Of a stretch of 15,753 nt of DNA, positions 6,753 to 13,059 are shown in pieces. The translations under genes were made by a program, and so were the position numbers. The notes under the pieces are model-generated. The model searched no databases, had not been told where the DNA came from, and worked only from the letters and a program-made list of their open reading frames with translations. This stretch comes from Streptosporangiaceae bacterium (GTDB lineage: Bacteria; Actinomycetota; Actinomycetes; Streptosporangiales; Streptosporangiaceae). Numbering within the stretch: the stretch's first letter is position 1; each line of letters opens with the position of its first letter. Location of the stretch: contig JASHYW010000044.1 of the NCBI GenBank assembly GCA_030042885.1, forward strand, positions 1-15,753. Reading direction: 5' to 3'.

Positions 6753-7289
6753 CGCGCTCGCCGCCGGTCCAGCCCGCCGGCCACGACGCTGACCCGGGCC
6801 GCCACACCAGCCCGCCCGGTGTCCGGGCGCCCGCCACCGGGCTCCCAGGAACCCGGATCAGCCGGGCGGACCCGCTGCGAACCCCGCCCACGGACCGGGC
6901 ATCAGGGCGTCCCGTTCCGGCGCCGCAGGCAGCCCCGGCCAGCAGCTGTTCCCGGCCCAGTTCCGCTGCCGCGTTCCCGGTCATGCCGTCGAGTAGAGCA
7001 CCCCCGGGGCAGCGATTCAACAAGAGACTGAACCAGCGACCGGACAGGTCAGGTCACGACCCGGGCCCATCAGCCTGACATGGCCCTGTGCCTGTGGCCA
7101 GCCACGACGGCCCGCCTGGCAGATCCGCCCGCGGCCGCGTGGCAGGTAGCCGCGGCACCCGCCAGTTCCAGCCGGAGCGGTGGTGACCGGCCGTGTCCCT
7201 GAAGGCGAAGACGAACTGCCTGGTCGCAAGCTCACCTGCGGTCCGGCCGGATCCTCGTCCGATCCGGATCCTCGTCCGATGTGGCCGGC
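6753..7289. other. 537-bp intergenic region, no gene seen
   Basis: This region lies upstream of the GTG of the oxidoreductase and downstream of the heparinase-like gene, both on the minus strand. No open frame here looks like a protein. The one structured element is a tandem repeat: GGATCCTCGTCCGAT at 7249-7263 and again at 7266-7280 (17-bp period), which also contains GGATC/GATCC inverted arms that could form a small hairpin beyond the heparinase stop. No convincing promoter was identified. Confidence 0.5.
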
Positions 7290-9224
7290 TCAGCCCTGCT
7301 CGATGTACCCTGCGGCGCTGATCAGGAATGACGCCGAACTTCCGCCGAGGCCTACCCGGAGGTGATACCAGCCGCCTGGCCGCTGGGTGATCGCCGCGGT
7401 GACCACGGCGCCGGGGCTGGACGGGGCGATCAGGGTGAGCATGGCCGCGCTGGATCCTGTGCGGGTCATGGTGATCACGGGGGCAGGAATGCGCTGCAGC
7501 ATCTGGTGGGAGACCCAGCCCTGATAGGGGCTGGTCTGCCCGCGGATGACCCGGGTCGAGCCGCTGGGGATCACCTGGCCGGGCAGGGGTATCTGGCGGA
7601 TCTCCAGCTGGGTACCCGGTGCGGTGGCGACCGCGTAGGAACGGCTCACCCTAGTCACCGTCAGGCCCGGATCCAGGTGCCATAGCTGCTGGTAGCTGGA
7701 GGCGCCTGAGGCGCGGTCGAAGACAAGCACGAGATCTGGCTGCTGGCAGATGTAGACGCTGCGGTCGCGGGGGTGCCCGCCGAAGGCGGTATCGGTGAAC
7801 TCGAAGAACTGCCCGTCCGGGCCGATGGCCTGGCGGATCAGGCCGGTGGGCGCGGCAGCGGAGAACGGCACGCCGGGCATGACCAGGACGTTGCTCGCCT
7901 CAGGTGATTTCAGATATGCCCGGTAGGCGGTGTTCTCGTACCCGGTGTGGCCAGCGTTCACCAGCAGGTTGCGGCCGCGGGCGTAGTAGGTCAGTGACAT
8001 GTGGTCGTCGTGGCCGTGGACCTGGCGACCAGGGCCGAAGCGCAGCGAGTAGAACGACGCGGTGCCGAACGGCCGCCAGGTGGAGCGGCCAAACACGTAC
8101 CCGGCGGTGTACACCGCCACCCGCTGCGGCGGGGGCGACCCGGCTGCGCCCCGGGTAGCCGCGTACTGAAGCGGAGTTCCGGGCGCCTGGGGCGGCGTTT
8201 CCACGTAGGTGTCGCCGATCTGCACCAGGTTGCCGTCGGGCTGAGTGGCCTGCGCCAGGAACGCGGGCATCAGCGCTATCCGGGAGGTGATCGACACCGG
8301 CAGCCGGTAGCCGCAGGCCGCTAGCTGGCGCTCGGCCTGTGTCCACAGGTCGTAGGTGAAGCCGGCGTAGCCGGTGGCTTGCTCGTTGGTGACGCCCTGG
8401 GCGTCTACGGCCGGGCCCAGCCGGTTGGCCGCGAACGAGGCGAGCATCTGCCGGAAGGCGACATGCCGCCAAGTCAGCGCCTGCCCGCCAAAGGCGCCGG
8501 CCGGGTAGGCGCATCCGATGGCCAGGAGCTCCAGGTCCTGCTTGAGCCCATGATTCCAGGCTCCCTGCCAGTGCGCGGCCTGGTAGTTGACCATGGGCGG
8601 GATCTGGTCCTCGATCCAGCCCTGGCCGGGGAACGCCTCCGACGAGCAGATCAGCGTGCGGGGATCGCGGGCGCCGATGGGCACGTTCTGGATCCAGCCC
8701 AGCAGCAGGGCCTTGGCTCGGGCCCGGTACGCCTCCGCGCCCGGGCCGCCCTCCAGGTACTGCTCGATCAAAGCCTCGATCCAGCTGCCCGACTGGTAGG
8801 TCTGAAACCAGGTCGGATGATGGAACGGGTCGAGCGACCAGTCGACGTCGCCGTCGCGGCGCGGGTCGATCGTCACCGCCGGCCACGGCCAGATCGTCAG
8901 CCGCCCAGCCATGATCTCAGCGGCCGTCCCGGGCGCGAACCCGGGCAGCGGCCCGCACGCCCTGGCCGCAGCCGTCAGCGGCTGCGGGCGCCGTGCAGCC
9001 GGCCGTGTACTACCCGGCTGCACGGCACCGGTGCGGCCAGCTGCTGGCCCGGCTGACGACACCGAAGGCGCGCCGGAGCAGCCGGCCAAGACGACAGCGG
9101 CAAGCAGGCCATGCACCCAGCAACCCCGCGTCCAGCAACCCCGCGTCACACGCGGCGTCCCGACGCGGCGCCTCGCCCACCTCACTGTCTCGCCCAGCGC
9201 TCCCGGCCCGATCTCCTCCCACAT
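7290..9224 (-). CDS. Heparinase II/III-family polysaccharide lyase, lipoprotein
   Basis: The protein is 644 residues. An N-terminal signal ends in the lipobox VLAGC with Cys 49, so it is exported and lipid-anchored. A Ser/Ala/Pro-rich linker follows. The helical (alpha/alpha toroid) part spans about 100-330, with NYQAAHWQGAWNHGLKQDLE and TNEQATGYAGFTYDLW. The beta-sheet heparinase II/III-like part starts near 380 and includes HGHDDHMSLTYYARGRNLL and VNAGHTGYE (about 403-430). Asn 224-His 225, Tyr 286 or 291 and His 403/405 are plausible catalytic residues by analogy with lyases of this fold. It probably cleaves uronate-containing polysaccharide outside the cell, but the substrate is unassigned. 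ATG 9224 gives a long signal region; a later GTG is possible. No sugar transporter or other polysaccharide gene is nearby. Confidence 0.85.
   Translation of the reverse strand: MWEEIGPGALGETVRWARRRVGTPRVTRGCWTRGCWVHGLLAAVVLAGCSGAPSVSSAGPAAGRTGAVQPGSTRPAARRPQPLTAAARACGPLPGFAPGTAAEIMAGRLTIWPWPAVTIDPRRDGDVDWSLDPFHHPTWFQTYQSGSWIEALIEQYLEGGPGAEAYRARAKALLLGWIQNVPIGARDPRTLICSSEAFPGQGWIEDQIPPMVNYQAAHWQGAWNHGLKQDLELLAIGCAYPAGAFGGQALTWRHVAFRQMLASFAANRLGPAVDAQGVTNEQATGYAGFTYDLWTQAERQLAACGYRLPVSITSRIALMPAFLAQATQPDGNLVQIGDTYVETPPQAPGTPLQYAATRGAAGSPPPQRVAVYTAGYVFGRSTWRPFGTASFYSLRFGPGRQVHGHDDHMSLTYYARGRNLLVNAGHTGYENTAYRAYLKSPEASNVLVMPGVPFSAAAPTGLIRQAIGPDGQFFEFTDTAFGGHPRDRSVYICQQPDLVLVFDRASGASSYQQLWHLDPGLTVTRVSRSYAVATAPGTQLEIRQIPLPGQVIPSGSTRVIRGQTSPYQGWVSHQMLQRIPAPVITMTRTGSSAAMLTLIAPSSPGAVVTAAITQRPGGWYHLRVGLGGSSASFLISAAGYIEQG
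9118..9147 (-). repeat. 15-bp tandem duplication in the signal-peptide codons
   Basis: CAGCAACCCCGCGTC occurs twice in direct succession (9118-9132 and 9133-9147). In the lipoprotein frame the duplication yields RGCW twice just before the hydrophobic core of the signal sequence. It keeps the reading frame and looks like a recent slippage event. Confidence 0.7.
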
Positions 9225-9522
9225 CCCCCATCACGACGCTAGCTGCCGCATCACAGATCATCAACCGCATGCGCGGGCCAGGCATACACAGCGCAACCGT
9301 TCCAGATGCCCAGATAATGCGAACGGGCCCGAGCGCCATGGGACTGCCGGACCGAAGGCATCACGCTAAGTGACACAGGGAGCCCGCGTGGGCGCGCGCA
9401 GATCAGGCAGATCGTCGCCGCCCTCAGCTGGGCTAGGCCTGCTTGGTGCACTGCCTGCTTGGTGCACTGCGCGGGACGGGCAGCTTTGGGGCTGGTTCGC
9501 CGTTTGCAGACTTCGTATGAAC
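9225..9522. other. Intergenic region with a 16-bp tandem repeat
   Basis: No convincing gene is present on either strand. CCTGCTTGGTGCACTG is repeated exactly at 9438-9453 and 9454-9469; each unit holds the palindrome GTGCAC. It lies 70-85 bp upstream of the DosR-like boxes and could be a regulator site or simple slippage. The heparinase-like gene's promoter should also lie here but is not recognisable. Confidence 0.5.
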
Positions 9523-9558
9523 AGGACTTTAGGCCCGCCGGAAGAGGCCAAAGTCCCT
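9523..9558 (+). promoter_or_regulatory. Pair of DosR/DevR-like boxes and putative promoter
   Basis: AGGACTTTAGGCCC (9523-9536) and, inverted, AGGGACTTTGGCC (complement of 9546-9558) both resemble the hypoxia/NO-response DosR (DevR) box with core GGGACTTTxGGCCC. The pair also forms a GGACTTT/AAAGTCC inverted repeat. A possible -10 TCTACA (9584-9589) would place the second box near -44, the usual activating position. The match to consensus is by eye. Confidence 0.5.
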
Positions 9559-9621
9559 AGTGTGAGTCTGACAGGGCGTGGACTCTACAGGCAGGTGGAG
9601 GTAATCACGATAGGGGGCATG

Positions 9622-9729
9622 ATGGAAACTGTCGCTGCGATACTCATTGCTGCCGGCGTTGTTGCCCTTGTATTTCTAGGGATCATCTTTGTGGTAGGGG
9701 TGGGCTGGTTTATCGACTCTTTCCTCTAA
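9622..9729 (+). CDS. Small single-span membrane peptide
   Basis: This 35-residue ORF begins METVAAILIAAGVVALVFLG and ends IIFVVGVGWFIDSFL, so nearly its whole length is one hydrophobic helix. No homologue is recognised. ATG 9622 follows AGGGGG by about 4 nt; ATG 9619 adds one Met. A better Shine-Dalgarno, GGAGGT (9597-9602), is too far from either ATG; seven nt after it lies an in-frame ATA. The ORF is preceded by two DosR-like boxes and followed within 20 bp by a strong hairpin, which together look like a compact transcription unit. Its role is unknown; small membrane peptides of this size often modulate a larger membrane complex. Confidence 0.5.
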   Translation: METVAAILIAAGVVALVFLGIIFVVGVGWFIDSFL

Positions 9730-9743
9730 ACGTAGGCTGCCAG

Positions 9744-9774
9744 CTGGCGGGGTGTCCATTCAGGGGACCCCCAG
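9744..9774 (+). terminator. Hairpin terminator after the small membrane peptide
   Basis: The arms 9744-9757 (CTGG-C-GGGGT-GTCC) and 9763-9774 (GGGG-ACCCC-CAG) pair around a 5-nt loop with one mismatch and one bulge. GGTTTTG follows about 9 nt later. It lies 14 nt after the stop at 9727-9729. Confidence 0.55.
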
Positions 9775-10085
9775 TGAGGTGCGGTTTTGAGCTTCAGTTT
9801 AGCGGGCTGGTACGGGGAGCCAGCGGTGCCCGCTGAGGGCTCGGGTGATGGTGCCGAGAGTTGTCAATCCGTTGTTAGCGGCCGAATCGAGGTGCGTATT
9901 CAATATCACCGTACTTAACATCCTGCCACCATGATGACGAAACCGCCGCGCCACGAACGGCTGGTATACAGTTGTCCGTGAAACCACACTTGCTCGTTAC
10001 GAGCCAATCAAATGCTGATTGCCAGGCCGGGCCGGGGATCACCGGGTGGACCGCGGCCCCGTCGCTCTGGAGGTGGGAGGCCGGC
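9775..10085. other. Intergenic region with two inverted repeats
   Basis: No gene is supported. GCTGG (9806-9810) with CCAGC (9820-9824), and alternatively AGCGGGC (9801-9807) with GCCCGCT (9828-9834), form competing hairpins. GCTCG-TTA-CGAGC (9992-10004) is a perfect 5-bp dyad about 80 bp before the reductase-like gene and could be an operator. A TATACA hexamer at 9964-9969 could be a -10, but no -35 is evident. Confidence 0.35.
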
Positions 10086-11093
10086 ATGCGAGTGCTGATC
10101 ATTGGCGTCGGCGTGATTGGCAGCTTCAACGCCGCGCGCCTGGCCGGCGGCGACGTCGATGTGACGCTCCTGGCCCGCGGTCGGCGCCTGGCAGATCTGC
10201 GCGAGCACGGGATCGTCCTGGAGAACGCGTTCAGCCGGCGCCAGAGCATCACGCGCGTTCCGCTGGTCGGGCGGCTGGACCCCGGCGACGTCTACGACCT
10301 GGCGATCGTCATCGTCCGGCGCAACCAGATCGCCTCGGTGCTGCCCATGCTCGCCAGCAACACCAAGATCCCCTCGGTGCTGTTCCTCGGCAACAACGCC
10401 GGCGGCCAGGACGACATGACCGGCGCGCTCGGCAGGCAGCGGGTGCTGATCGGAACGGTCAACGCCGGCGGCGAGCGGCAAGGCCACGTGGTGCGCTACA
10501 TCTACTCGCGGCGGATCCCGGTCCTGCTCTCCGAGCTCGACGGGGCTCCCACCCCGCGGGCCGAAGCGATCGTCCGCATGTTCAACAGCGCGGGACTGGG
10601 CGCCCGGCTGGCCAAGGACATCGACGCGCGGCAAAAGACGCACGCCGCCGGCCTGTGCATCGCCGGAGCGATGTACATGTGCGGCGGGGACATCCGCCGC
10701 CTGGCGCACACACCCAGCGCAATCCGGCTGTTCGTGCACGCCTACCGGGAGGCGCTGCGGGCCCTGCACGATACCGGCGTGCCCATCAGGCCCCGGGCGA
10801 TACGGCTGATCGAGTGGATCCCGGTGCCCGTGCAGATGCTGGCATGGCGCCTGTTCCTCAACACCAACCTGGCCGTGGTCGGCGGGCAGCGCCACGCCAA
10901 CGCCGCCCCCGATGAGATGAGGGAACTGGCCGACGAGATCCGCACCATCCTCCGCCAGGCAGGCCATCCCTCCCCAGCCAGCGACGCTCTCTACGCAGAG
11001 ATCGACGAGCGCTTCCAGTCGCAGATAGCGAGCCCGGCAGCACAGCCCCAGCAGTGGGCCGGCGGCGGCCACCGCGCCTTACCTTCAGCGTGA
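10086..11093 (+). CDS. Ketopantoate reductase-like (ApbA/PanE) NAD(P)-binding protein
   Basis: The protein is 335 residues. The N-terminus MRVLIIGVGVIGSFNAARL is a Rossmann fold with the dinucleotide motif GVGVIG at 7-12. LLARGRRLADL and HGIVLEN follow at the positions found in 2-dehydropantoate 2-reductases, which make pantoate for coenzyme A. A helical C-terminal domain contains DARQKTHAAGLCIAGAMYMC, but the family's usual C-terminal residues are not clearly conserved, so it may act on a different 2-oxo acid or be a diverged relative. The start is firm: GGGAGG (10075-10080) lies 5 nt before the ATG. The C-terminus is extended by about 20 Ala/Gln/Gly-rich residues. No other pantothenate gene is nearby. 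Confidence 0.8.
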   Translation: MRVLIIGVGVIGSFNAARLAGGDVDVTLLARGRRLADLREHGIVLENAFSRRQSITRVPLVGRLDPGDVYDLAIVIVRRNQIASVLPMLASNTKIPSVLFLGNNAGGQDDMTGALGRQRVLIGTVNAGGERQGHVVRYIYSRRIPVLLSELDGAPTPRAEAIVRMFNSAGLGARLAKDIDARQKTHAAGLCIAGAMYMCGGDIRRLAHTPSAIRLFVHAYREALRALHDTGVPIRPRAIRLIEWIPVPVQMLAWRLFLNTNLAVVGGQRHANAAPDEMRELADEIRTILRQAGHPSPASDALYAEIDERFQSQIASPAAQPQQWAGGGHRALPSA

Positions 11094-11221
11094 CAAGCGC
11101 ATCTACCTTCAGATCAGCGCGAGCAAGCCGAAGGCGGCGGAAGCAAAGACAACAAGCCTCAGCCTGGCGACCGCACAGTCGCCAAGCCGGTCACTTCAGA
11201 AAAGCCGCACCCATTTCGCTG

Positions 11222-11263
11222 AGATCACCTCATTATGTGAGCCCGAAGGGCGCGGTGATCTTT
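11222..11263 (+). terminator. Stem-loop terminator candidate after the reductase-like gene
   Basis: AGATCACC (11222-11229) pairs perfectly with GGTGATCT (11254-11261). The loop holds an inner GCCC-GAA-GGGC hairpin, and TT then CGATT follow the stem. It lies about 130 bp after the stop. It overlaps a second, competing inverted repeat (11231-11280). Confidence 0.5.
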
Positions 11264-11280
11264 CGATTACCCACATAATG
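11231..11280 (+). repeat. Inverted repeat competing with the terminator-like stem
   Basis: CATTATGTG (11231-11239) and CACATAATG (11272-11280) are perfect 9-bp complements 32 nt apart. The left arm lies in the loop of the 11222-11261 stem and the right arm lies beyond it, so the two pairings could interfere with one another. Confidence 0.6.
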
Positions 11281-11327
11281 CCGAGAAGAGTACATTTAAG
11301 ATAACCCTTGATGAGTGCGAATGGCGA

Positions 11328-11390
11328 ACGGGTGACCCGAACTCACGGCTGTGAATAGGCTGCACCTGATCTGGATCGCCGGTGATCCGA
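11328..11390 (+). promoter_or_regulatory. TPP-riboswitch-like sequence (degenerate, unproven)
   Basis: Three segments occur in the order seen in thiamine-pyrophosphate riboswitches: GGGTG (11330-11334), GGCTGTGAATA (11347-11357; TPP elements have GGCTGAGA) and CACCTGATCTGGAT (11363-11376), which as I recall is identical to the Escherichia coli thiM aptamer. A CTGG/CCGG mini-stem follows. The conserved CCAGCG that contacts the ligand is not present, and the downstream gene is not a thiamine gene. It may be a diverged aptamer or a chance match. Confidence 0.25.
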
Positions 11391-11473
11391 GCCTGCGCCC
11401 GGCCCGCTGATGCGCACAACCGCATTACCCAGCAAGTGTGTCGGATATCGAGACTGCTCAGGACCGGGGGGAC

Positions 11474-11549
11474 GAACGTCCGCGTCAGCACGGGACGTTC
11501 CTCCTGTCTTCGGATATTTCATTCATGGCCGGCAACCAGGGAGCCGGCC
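11474..11549 (+). promoter_or_regulatory. Two hairpins in the leader of the Asp-box gene
   Basis: GAACGTCC (11474-11481) pairs perfectly with GGACGTTC (11493-11500), and GGCCGGC (11527-11533) with GCCGGCC (11543-11549). They lie between the TPP-like patch and the start codon at 11616. No gene is seen in the 11094-11615 interval, so it is probably mostly untranslated leader plus promoter. The promoter itself was not identified; TAAGAT at 11297-11302 is the only -10-like hexamer noticed. Confidence 0.4.
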
Positions 11550-11615
11550 GGGACGTCGTCGCAAGTAAAAGGTGGAGTGCCGCAAGCAAGGCAGCAAAGA
11601 AAAGAGGGCTCCATC

Positions 11616-12707
11616 ATGAAAATCTCATTGGGCCGGGTGACGGCGCTGGCTACGGTCCCCGTGCTACTTTTCGCGCTCGGGGCGGGCAGCGCCTCGGCGC
11701 AGCCCGCGAGCGGTTCGCCGCCACCGCCGTCCGGGTTCGAAGCGGACTCGGCAAGCTTCGTGTCGGCGCAGACTGGGTTCGTGCTCGGCGCACGCGGCTG
11801 CAGCAGGCTGCCGTGCACGGCCCGGCTAGTCAAGACCACCAACGGCGGCAGGACCTGGAGCGCGGTGCACGCGCCGGCCGTCTCGCTGGTCCCGCCGTCC
11901 ACCACAACCCCGCTGTCCGCAGTCAGTACCGTCCGGTTCGCCAGCAGCAGCGATGGCTGGCTGTACAACCCCGGCCTGTGGGCCACCACCAACGGCGGCA
12001 GGACCTGGCAGCGCATCGAGCTGCCCGGCACAGTCGGCGCGCTGGCAGCCTCCGACGGGGTGGCGTTCGCCTCGGTAACGCCGGCCAGCGGCGGAACGCC
12101 CCGGCTGTATGAAAGCCTGGTGGGCACCGGCCGGTGGTCCCTGGTACCGGGCGTGGCGCCGGGTAACTCGCTGGCGGTGTCCGGTCACTCCGGCTGGGCC
12201 GGTACTCCGCCGAACCTGTGGGCGACCACCGACAGCGGCCGGTCCTGGCACAAGCTGTCGTTCCGCTGCCCGCCGGGCCGCGACGCGAGCGGCGTAGCGG
12301 CCGCCTCGCCCGCCAGCATCGCGCTAGTCTGCTTCAGCCCGGCCGCCGGCAGCAGCGCCAAGGCGGTTTTCGTCTCTTCCAACGGCGGACGCACCTTCCG
12401 CGAAGCCGGGCAGGCACCGCCCGGCGGTATCCCCCGCCTGCTGGCCATGCCGCCATACCAGCCGCAGCTGATGACGCTTGCCGCCAGTAACGGCGCCAGC
12501 TTCCTGGACCGGTCGGTCAACGGCGGCCGGACCTGGCAGCAGGTGACCTATAGCGACGGCGGGCTCGGCTGGCGTGACCTGGCCTATGTCAGCGCCACCA
12601 CTGGCTATCTGGTCCACTTCGGCGGCGGGCCGGTCATCGCCTACAGCCAAGGGCTGATGAAGACGACCAACGCCGGGGCACGCTGGCAGACCGTAGCGAT
12701 TCCTTAA
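11616..12707 (+). CDS. Secreted Asp-box (BNR) repeat beta-propeller protein
   Basis: The protein is 363 residues. A Sec signal peptide (MKISLGRVTALATVPVLLFA, then LGAGSASAQP) has a probable cleavage after Ala 28. Six Asp-box motifs follow at about residues 74, 124, 204, 254, 300 and 350, including KTTNGGRTW, ATTNGGRTW, ATTDSGRSW, SSNGGRTF and SVNGGRTW. The motif (S/T-x-D/N-x-G-x-T-x-W) marks blades of beta-propellers of the sialidase or photosynthesis-assembly type. No sialidase catalytic Arg triad is evident, so a binding or structural role outside the cell is more likely than hydrolysis. Four cysteines (62, 67, 217, 239) could form disulfides. The start is firm, with GAGGG (11604-11608) 7 nt before the ATG. 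A hairpin-rich leader precedes the gene and a strong hairpin follows it, so it is a single-gene unit. Confidence 0.88.
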   Translation: MKISLGRVTALATVPVLLFALGAGSASAQPASGSPPPPSGFEADSASFVSAQTGFVLGARGCSRLPCTARLVKTTNGGRTWSAVHAPAVSLVPPSTTTPLSAVSTVRFASSSDGWLYNPGLWATTNGGRTWQRIELPGTVGALAASDGVAFASVTPASGGTPRLYESLVGTGRWSLVPGVAPGNSLAVSGHSGWAGTPPNLWATTDSGRSWHKLSFRCPPGRDASGVAAASPASIALVCFSPAAGSSAKAVFVSSNGGRTFREAGQAPPGGIPRLLAMPPYQPQLMTLAASNGASFLDRSVNGGRTWQQVTYSDGGLGWRDLAYVSATTGYLVHFGGGPVIAYSQGLMKTTNAGARWQTVAIP

Positions 12708-12716
12708 CCCTGCACC

Positions 12717-12766
12717 GAACGAGCAGCGGTGCCTCCCGGTCACGGCCGAGCCACCACTGCTCGTTC
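12717..12766 (+). terminator. Long-stem terminator hairpin
   Basis: GAACGAGCAGCGGTG (12717-12731) pairs with CACCACTGCTCGTTC (12752-12766) with a single mismatch in 15 bp and a 20-nt loop. It begins 10 nt after the Asp-box gene stop. There is no U-tract, as is common in GC-rich genomes. Confidence 0.65.
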
Positions 12767-12971
12767 ACGCCAGGTCGGCGATTCCAGCTTCTGCGGGCTG
12801 CTGGAACCTCATTCTGCAGTGATCAGGATAAGTCTCATGAAGCTTCAGCTTGCATTCAGGAATCGTCAGCAGGATTACTAGCGACAGATGAAGAGATGGA
12901 CTGAGAAGCCTGGCCGGGCCGGTCGCTGACCAATAGGGCAGCGTTGGCATCAGAGCCACGCACTGTCGGGT
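12767..12971. other. Intergenic region, probable promoter area of the MacB-type operon
   Basis: No gene is supported. The region is less GC-rich than its surroundings and includes the palindrome TGAAGCTTCA (about 12838-12847). TTGCAT (12850-12855) and TTACTA (12875-12880) form a poor -35/-10 pair with a 19-bp spacer. Confidence 0.3.
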
Positions 12972-13037
12972 GACGGAAGTCCCGGAATTTCCCGACGGAA
13001 GTCCCGGGATTTCCCGACGAAATTCCCTGACGGGATT
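12972..13037 (+). promoter_or_regulatory. Tandem 22-bp palindromic repeats upstream of the ABC operon
   Basis: Two adjacent 22-bp units (12972-12993 and 12994-13015) differ at one base. A third, diverged copy begins with GACGAAATTCCC at 13016. Each unit contains an 18-bp imperfect palindrome; the best is GGAAGTCCCGGGATTTCC (12997-13014), symmetric at 16 of 18 positions. The 22-bp spacing is about two helical turns. The array ends 9 nt before the GGGAGG ribosome binding site, so it could be an operator array or, in RNA, a set of hairpins controlling translation. Confidence 0.6.
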
Positions 13038-13059
13038 CTCTCGTGGGGGAGGTCATTTA

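Noticed and set aside
6745..7023. A 92-codon minus-strand frame upstream of the flavin oxidoreductase
   Set aside because: It is Gly/Arg/Ala-rich with no family resemblance and no ribosome binding site, and it overlaps the oxidoreductase start in another frame.
5685..7031. A 448-codon open frame on the plus strand
   Set aside because: It is antisense to the flavin oxidoreductase, whose translation has clear family motifs. The plus-strand product is Gln/Gly/Arg-rich with no motif, as is typical of shadow frames in GC-rich genes.
9799..9987. A short minus-strand frame that briefly looked like a transposase end (ALSGHRWLPVPAR)
   Set aside because: There is no catalytic motif, no terminal inverted repeats and no target duplication. 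It is too short to support an insertion sequence.
11331..11560. Possible cyclic-di-AMP (ydaO-type) riboswitch before a secreted-protein gene
   Set aside because: Segments such as GGGTGACCCG looked suggestive, but the long conserved core of that class could not be matched in order.
12972..13037. Tandem repeats considered as a CRISPR array
   Set aside because: The 22-bp units are directly adjacent with no spacers, there are only two to three copies, and no cas gene is present.
12970..13059. An upstream GTG start extending the MacB-type permease by 30 residues
   Set aside because: The extension translates the 22-bp repeats, while a strong GGGAGG site lies 7 nt before ATG 13060, exactly where the first membrane helix begins.
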